DNA from: Phaeovibrio sulfidiphilus
GTDB lineage: Bacteria; Pseudomonadota; Alphaproteobacteria; Rhodospirillales; Rhodospirillaceae
Direction: 5' to 3'
Assembly: GCF_014861485.1 (NCBI RefSeq)
Contig: NZ_JACZHT010000003.1
Span: forward strand, 236,712 to 300,711
DNA: 64,000 bases
The translations under genes and the position numbers were made by a program. Under the pieces are notes generated by a model. The model was not told the DNA's origin, ran no database searches, and saw only the letters and a list, made by a program, of their open reading frames with translations. This document shows positions 57,302 to 64,000 of this stretch, one piece after another (the stretch's first letter is position 1; the number at the start of each line of letters is the position of its first letter).

Positions 57302-58574
57302 TGTGATCGTCATCGGAGCCGGACTGGCGGGCCTCGTGGCGGGGCTCCGGGTGCTGGAGGGAGGACGCTCCTGCGCCCTGGTCAACGCCGGACAGAGCGC
57401 CCTGCACTTCTCCTCGGGCGCATTCGACTTCCTGGGGCACCTGCCGGACGGCACCCCGGTCTCCCGGGCGCCCGACGCCCTCGAGGCCCTGGCGGACCAG
57501 GCCCCGGATCACCCCTACGCCCTTCTGGGCCGCCAGCGGACCCTGGAGCTCGGGCAACGCGCCGAAGCCTTCCTGCGGGACCGGGGGCTTGCGCTGGACG
57601 GCTCCCTGGCCGCCGGGAACCGCCTGCGCATCACGCCCCTGGGCACCACCGTGCCCACCTGGCTTGGCGCCTCCGAGGCCCTGGGCCTTGACCCGGCCAC
57701 CGGTGCCCTCCCCTGGAAACGCCTGCTGGTGGCCACCGTGGAGGGCTTTCTGGACCTGGGAGCGGATGTGCTCTCCAGCCACCTGGCCGCCACTGGGGCC
57801 ACCACCGAGGCCGCAATCCGGAGCGCATCCCTTCGCCTGCCTGTCCTGGACCGGCTGCGCACCAACCCGAGCGAGTTCCGCTCGGTGAACATCGCCCGGG
57901 TTCTGGACCACCCCGAGGCCCTGGCCACCCTGGCCGCGGAACTGGCCCCCCTGGCTCGGGACGTCGATGCTGTCGTGCTGCCCGCCTGCCTCGGTTTTCG
58001 CTCCAACGAGCCGGTGGCCACCCTGAGCCGCCAGATCGGTGTGCCGGTGCGGGTTGTCCCCACCCTGCCGCCGTCCCTGATCGGGGCCCGCTTCAGCCGC
58101 ATCCTCCTGAACCGCTTCCTTGCGGACGGCGGCGTGTGCATGAACGGCGACCGGGTCACCGGGCACGACTGGAACGGCCCGTCCCTCGCCCGGATCTATA
58201 CGGCCAGCCACGAGGACATCCCCCTGGAGGCCGACGACTTCGTCCTGGCCACCGGCAGCTTCTTCAGCGGCGGACTGACCTCCGGCCCCCACGCGGTGCG
58301 CGAGACCCTCTTCGACCTGGACCTGCGCGAGGCGCCGCAGGACCGGGCGGCCTGGACCTCCGCCAGCGTCTTCGATCCCCAGCCCTACATGCACTACGGC
58401 GTGCGGACCGACGCCACCCTTCGCGGCCAGCTCAACGGGAACCCGGTTCCCAACCTCCACGTGGCCGGACTGGTTCTGGGGGGATTTGACCCCGTGCACC
58501 TGGGCTGCGGGGGCGGCGTGGCCCTGGTCACCGCTCTGGCGGTGGCGGACCGGATCCTTGGCACGAAAGGCTGA
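57291..58574 (+). CDS. glpB: anaerobic glycerol-3-phosphate dehydrogenase subunit B
   Basis: GlpB is the second flavoprotein subunit of the GlpABC complex. Its 427 residues start MRYDVIVIGAGLAGLVAGLR with a clear FAD motif. ALHFSSGAFDFLGHLPDG and the C-terminal LVLGGFDPVHLGCGGGVAL are family features. The ATG at 57291 has AGGTGG just upstream and overlaps the end of glpA; glpC follows after five bases. Confidence 0.95.
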   Translation: MRYDVIVIGAGLAGLVAGLRVLEGGRSCALVNAGQSALHFSSGAFDFLGHLPDGTPVSRAPDALEALADQAPDHPYALLGRQRTLELGQRAEAFLRDRGLALDGSLAAGNRLRITPLGTTVPTWLGASEALGLDPATGALPWKRLLVATVEGFLDLGADVLSSHLAATGATTEAAIRSASLRLPVLDRLRTNPSEFRSVNIARVLDHPEALATLAAELAPLARDVDAVVLPACLGFRSNEPVATLSRQIGVPVRVVPTLPPSLIGARFSRILLNRFLADGGVCMNGDRVTGHDWNGPSLARIYTASHEDIPLEADDFVLATGSFFSGGLTSGPHAVRETLFDLDLREAPQDRAAWTSASVFDPQPYMHYGVRTDATLRGQLNGNPVPNLHVAGLVLGGFDPVHLGCGGGVALVTALAVADRILGTKG

Positions 58575-58579
58575 CGGCC

Positions 58580-59791
58580 ATGAGCGTTCTTGACGACACC
58601 GGTTTCGAGGCCTGCACCAAGTGCACCATCTGCACCGAGTACTGCCCGGTGTCCGAGGCCAACCCCGACTTTCCCGGCCCCAAGCACGCGGGACCGGACG
58701 GCGAGCGCCTGCGCCTGAAAGACCCGGCCTTCTACGACAGCGCCCTGAGGCACTGCACGAACTGCAAGCGCTGCGAGGTGGCGTGCCCCTCGGGAGTGAA
58801 GATCGGCGACATCATCCAGCTGGCCCGGAACACCTGCGACACCTCGCGCCGCCCGGTGCGGGACTTCATCCTGAGCCACACCGACCTGGTGGGAGGCCTG
58901 TCCGCAAACCGCCTTGCCCCCGTGACCAACGCCCTGGCAGCGCTGCCTCCGGTGAAAAAGATTCTGGAGAGCACTCTGGGCATCGCGTCAAAGAGGCGGT
59001 TCCCCTCCTACGCCCGACAGACCTTCCGCGCCTGGTACGGGAAGGAGGCCGCCGCCGCCCAGGCGCTCTTCAAGGACCAGGTGGCCCTGTTCCACGGCTG
59101 CTACGTGAACTACAACAACCCGGCCCTGGGGCAGGACATCCTCACGGTGCTGAACGCCCTTGGCGTGGGGGTGCAGCTTCTGGAAGACGAGCAGTGCTGC
59201 GGCGCCCCCCTCATTGCGGCGCGGTTTCTCGACAAGGCCAGGGCCAACGCCCGGATCAACGCGGCCTCGCTGCACGAGGCGGTGGCGGAGAAGGGCCTGT
59301 CCGTGGTGGTGCCGGCCTCCACCTGCACCCTGACCCTGCGCAATGAATACCCCGACATCCTGGACATGGACATCAGCCGCTGGCGCCCGAGGGTCGAGCT
59401 TCTGACCCGGCACCTGCACCGGCTGCGAACCGCCGGGCGCACGGCCACGCTCCACCCGCTGAACATGAAGGTGGTCTACCACACCGCCTGCCACATGGAG
59501 CGGCTGGGCTGGGCGGGCTACTCCATTGATCTTATCCGGCAGATCCCCGGCCTTGAGGTTGTGGTCCTGCCCCAGCAGTGCTGCGGGATCGCCGGAACCT
59601 ACGGTTTCCGGAAGGAAAACTACGACACCTCCCAGACCATCGGTGCCTCCCTCTTCGAGCTGATCGAGGCCTCCGGCGCCGACCTGGTCGTCTGCGACTG
59701 CGAAACCTGCAAGTGGCAGATCGAGATGTCGACATCAAAAAAATGCGAGCACCCGGCAACCCTGTTTGCCCGCTCGATCCGGGGCGGCTGA
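58580..59791 (+). CDS. glpC: anaerobic glycerol-3-phosphate dehydrogenase subunit C
   Basis: GlpC is the iron-sulfur subunit that anchors the complex and reduces the quinone pool. Two 4Fe-4S motifs, CTKCTICTEYCP (residue 12 on) and CTNCKRCEVACP (near 55), are followed by two CCG domains with CCGAPL and CCGIAGTYG, and a final CDCETCKWQIE. It has 403 residues. It is third in the operon; glpF follows after 56 bases. Confidence 0.95.
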   Translation: MSVLDDTGFEACTKCTICTEYCPVSEANPDFPGPKHAGPDGERLRLKDPAFYDSALRHCTNCKRCEVACPSGVKIGDIIQLARNTCDTSRRPVRDFILSHTDLVGGLSANRLAPVTNALAALPPVKKILESTLGIASKRRFPSYARQTFRAWYGKEAAAAQALFKDQVALFHGCYVNYNNPALGQDILTVLNALGVGVQLLEDEQCCGAPLIAARFLDKARANARINAASLHEAVAEKGLSVVVPASTCTLTLRNEYPDILDMDISRWRPRVELLTRHLHRLRTAGRTATLHPLNMKVVYHTACHMERLGWAGYSIDLIRQIPGLEVVVLPQQCCGIAGTYGFRKENYDTSQTIGASLFELIEASGADLVVCDCETCKWQIEMSTSKKCEHPATLFARSIRGG

Positions 59792-59847
59792 GGGCGTCTC
59801 CCCGCCCTTCGCGCCGGCCCGAAAACGTAGTTGGAAAGGACGAGCAC

Positions 59848-62182
<2,335 letters not shown>

Positions 62183-62294
62183 GCCGGGCGGCCTCACCCC
62201 GGTTTCCCGCGGATGCCCCGTCTCTCCGGGGCATCCCGGGTCCGGCCCGGGTGTCGCGGCGTCCCTAGCGTCCCGGGTCCGGCCCCACACCCCG

Positions 62295-62366
62295 ACCTCC
62301 CGGCGGAACCCGTTCCACCGGCACGACGCAACCTCCCGGCGGAACCCGTTCCACCGGCACGACGCG
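62295..62366. repeat. tandem direct repeat, two 36-base copies
   Basis: ACCTCCCGGCGGAACCCGTT with its following 16 bases (62295-62330) is repeated at 62331-62366 with a single difference at the last base, then starts a third time in the terminator stem at 62367. The remainder of the gap 62183-62922 holds no gene that I can support. Confidence 0.88.
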
Positions 62367-62400
62367 ACCTCCCGGGGGAGCCCTCCCGGGAGGTTCTGTT
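62367..62400 (+). terminator. probable terminator of the glp operon
   Basis: ACCTCCCGGG (62367-62376) pairs perfectly with CCCGGGAGGT (62385-62394) across an eight-base loop and is followed by TCTGTTT. The left arm is the start of the adjacent 36-base repeat. Confidence 0.7.
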
Positions 62401-62922
62401 TCAGCGCCCGCTCAAGGGGCGCACTGTCCGAAGGCGCTGTCCCGGGCACTGCCGGGGCACTTGTCCGGGACGTCATCCCCGGAACACGCCCGACCGACCT
62501 CGCAAAGGCACTCTCACGCCGCACCCTCACGCTCCCAGGGCACGGGCGTGAACCGCGCCCGCGGCCACTCCCGCATGACGCGTCCCCGGGGCGTCCCCGG
62601 GGCCTCTCCGAAGCCCCCGCGCGCGCCACCGAAAAAAAGCCCGGACCCGGAGCTGGGAACGCCGCGGAGCCCCACAGGCCGCGCGCCCCGGGAACATTCA
62701 CCCCCGTTTACCCCAAAACGGGCACGCCCCCCGCTCCCCGACCGAACCGGCGGCGCCCGCAGCGCTGTCGCGCACCGGTTGCCGGAAGCCACGCCCGCCA
62801 CCGGTCGAAAAACTCGAAACCTGTCCAAAACGCCATCCCCCACAAACAGAATTTCCGTAGACCTGCCCGGAACCACGGCCTATCGTAGCCTCATCACAAA
62901 ACCACCGAACGGAGTTACAAAA

Positions 62923-63096
62923 ATGGGTTTGGTAACCGTGAACATTCCCGACGCCCTGGAAGCCAGCCTTGTGGACGCCGCCATCCTGGAAGGCCGCACA
63001 AAGGACGCCCTGGTGGCCGAGGCCGTCGAGAAATACCTCGCTGCCCTTTCCAGCCAGCCCGCCCCGCGGACCTGGGAGCGGCTGACCGAGGACTAA
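62923..63096 (+). CDS. small ribbon-helix-helix (CopG-like) protein
   Basis: The 57-residue protein has the RHH pattern: a short beta strand VTVNIPDALEASL, then two helices with LEGRTKDALVAEAVEKYL, and a tail TWERLTED. Such proteins are DNA-binding dimers, often antitoxins. The ATG at 62923 has GGAG eight bases upstream. No toxin-like gene follows, since the next 360 bases are non-coding, so it may be an orphan antitoxin or a plain regulator. Confidence 0.75.
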   Translation: MGLVTVNIPDALEASLVDAAILEGRTKDALVAEAVEKYLAALSSQPAPRTWERLTED

Positions 63097-63456
63097 AGGG
63101 CAACCGCGCCTGCACAGACCCGGGGTTCGTCCCGGGTCTCGCTGCGTCGCGCCCGGCGCCCCGGCCCCGCGGGAAGCCGACCCGTTCGCTCGCCGGAGCC
63201 CGGCCCCCCGGGACTGCACCCAAAGGTGACCGCACCCGTTCGGGACCATGCGGAACCGGTCCTGCGCGGACCGGATCGAAGCGCAAGCCCCGGTTCCTGT
63301 GCGCGGCCTGCCCGGGCCCCCTTCGCTCGGGGAACCCCTCCCGGTAACCCACAAAACCGCATCAACACAAAAGCCCCGCCTGCGGGGCGGGGCTTGTGCC
63401 GGTGTGGCCCGGGGTCGAACGCCCCGGCCCCGGGATCCGGGTCCGGGTGTGCCGTC
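63097..63456. other. intergenic region between convergent genes
   Basis: There is no gene. The stretch contains the terminator of the minus-strand autotransporter gene near 63366-63395; the rest is GC-rich without recognisable structure. Confidence 0.45.
63366..63395 (-). terminator. rho-independent terminator of the autotransporter gene
   Basis: AAGCCCCGCC (63371-63380) pairs perfectly with GGCGGGGCTT (63386-63395) around a five-base loop. On the minus strand it is followed by TTTTGTGTT. It lies about 60 bases past the stop at 63457. Confidence 0.85.
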
Positions 63457-64000
63457 CTACCAGCGGTACGTCATACGGGCGCGGCCCCCGTGGGAGGTGG
63501 TGTGGGCACCATACGCCCCGTCGTACATCACGGTCAGCCCCCAGGTGTCGTCCAGGCGCACCTCGGCGCCCACGCCCACCACCGCCGCATCCCGGTCCGC
63601 CGGCGTGCCGCGCACAAGGAAGTCATCCGACCCCGCAAGGAACATCATCCGGCTGGCGGTGTCGATGTCGCCGTAGACATGCTCCCAGCCCAGGTCCAGC
63701 TTCAGGACCGCGTTCTCATGCACCCGGGCGTCCATCCGCACACCCACCGTGGAGACCCCCGTGTGGCTCGCCTGGCTGTGCCCGCGCAGGCCCGCCACGC
63801 CGCCGCTCTCCGAGAAGCCCCCGGTATAACCCATGGTCCACGAGCCTCCGGCAAACGGCTCCACCATCAGGGCGTCCGTCGCCTGGATCCGCCAGGCGGC
63901 CTCGCCCACAACCTGGAACACGTTCGCCCCGTAGTCCGCCTTCAGACGCTCGCCCAGTGCGGTGCGGCGGCTGTCAATGCCGTGGCGGGTGTAAACCCCG
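63457..64000 (-). CDS. autotransporter beta-barrel domain, partial (5' end outside window)
   Basis: The visible 180 residues are the C-terminal part of an outer-membrane autotransporter barrel. Alternating strands include VEPFAGGSWTMGY, VGVRMDARVHENAVLKLD and VGVGAEVRLDDTWGLTV. The end MTYRW finishes with an aromatic residue, as required for BamA-mediated insertion. The frame is open to the window edge (GERLKADYGANVFQVVGEAAW), so the passenger domain lies beyond. A GTG at 63921 is internal and not the start. Confidence 0.88.
   Translation of the reverse strand, partial: GVYTRHGIDSRRTALGERLKADYGANVFQVVGEAAWRIQATDALMVEPFAGGSWTMGYTGGFSESGGVAGLRGHSQASHTGVSTVGVRMDARVHENAVLKLDLGWEHVYGDIDTASRMMFLAGSDDFLVRGTPADRDAAVVGVGAEVRLDDTWGLTVMYDGAYGAHTTSHGGRARMTYRW

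Noticed and set aside
63400..63450. A tRNA-like GGTCGAACGCC segment
   Set aside because: No cloverleaf can be formed around it; it lies in the GC-rich tail of the autotransporter terminator region.

Overview
This window is a stretch of chromosome from a very GC-rich (around 70%) alphaproteobacterium. The best guess is Rhodospirillales, by inference only. Supporting signs are the three-gene proton-translocating transhydrogenase (pntAA-pntAB-pntB) as in Rhodospirillum, the NDUFA12-type complex I accessory gene next to mce/DUF2155 genes, a DUF3422 protein, the rodZ-ispG pairing and a VPLPA-type C-terminal sorting signal. I saw no rRNA, tRNA, insertion sequence, prophage or CRISPR array. Most of the content is core metabolism and envelope housekeeping in short operons with 4-base stop/start overlaps. 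GC-rich spacers between operons often carry local direct repeats.

Layout. 0.8-7.2 kb (+): FAD amine oxidase-like gene; dapF-mtaB-ftsY operon with overlapping genes; a DUF1848 Fe-S protein. 7.3-9.5 kb (-): membrane-anchored TPR protein. 9.7-10.0 kb: decayed phzF-like gene. 10.2-15.75 kb (-): methionine operon arsR/methyltransferase-metF-metH behind a clear AT-rich palindrome. 16.2-16.9 kb (+): mlaC with a strong bidirectional terminator. 17.0-22.8 kb (-): rodZ-ispG-pyrF-trpF-DUF3422. 23.1-25.9 kb (-): phoU and a flagellar hook gene. 26.4-28.7 kb (+): malic enzyme maeB. 29.0-30.7 kb (-): dacB. 31.0-33.2 kb (+): NDUFA12-mlaD-mlaD-DUF2155. 33.7-36.7 kb (-): pnt operon. 37.3-41.8 kb (-): sfsA, cstA, an unknown gene and a MATE exporter. 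42.2-45.9 kb (+): asmA-like gene. 46.3-49.9 kb (+): unknown gene, then proA-nadD-rsfS-rlmH. 50.2-50.6 kb (-): gdx/sugE behind a riboswitch-like leader with its own terminator. 51.0-51.7 kb (-): PEP-CTERM-type surface protein. 52.5-54.4 kb (+): ABC exporter. 55.4-62.2 kb (+): anaerobic glycerol operon glpABC-glpF-glpK. 62.9 kb (+): orphan ribbon-helix-helix protein. 63.5 kb to the end (-): an autotransporter beta-barrel running out of the window.

How the genes work together. glpF imports glycerol, glpK phosphorylates it and GlpABC oxidises glycerol-3-phosphate at the membrane, so glycerol catabolism up to DHAP is encoded in one unit. metF makes the methyl donor that MetH uses, and the upstream ArsR-methyltransferase is well placed to sense S-adenosyl compounds. 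mlaC and the two mlaD genes are parts of retrograde phospholipid transport, but the ATPase and permease are not in the window. pnt and maeB both supply NADPH. The most interesting regulatory signals are the gdx leader (candidate guanidine riboswitch) and the operator ahead of the methionine operon.
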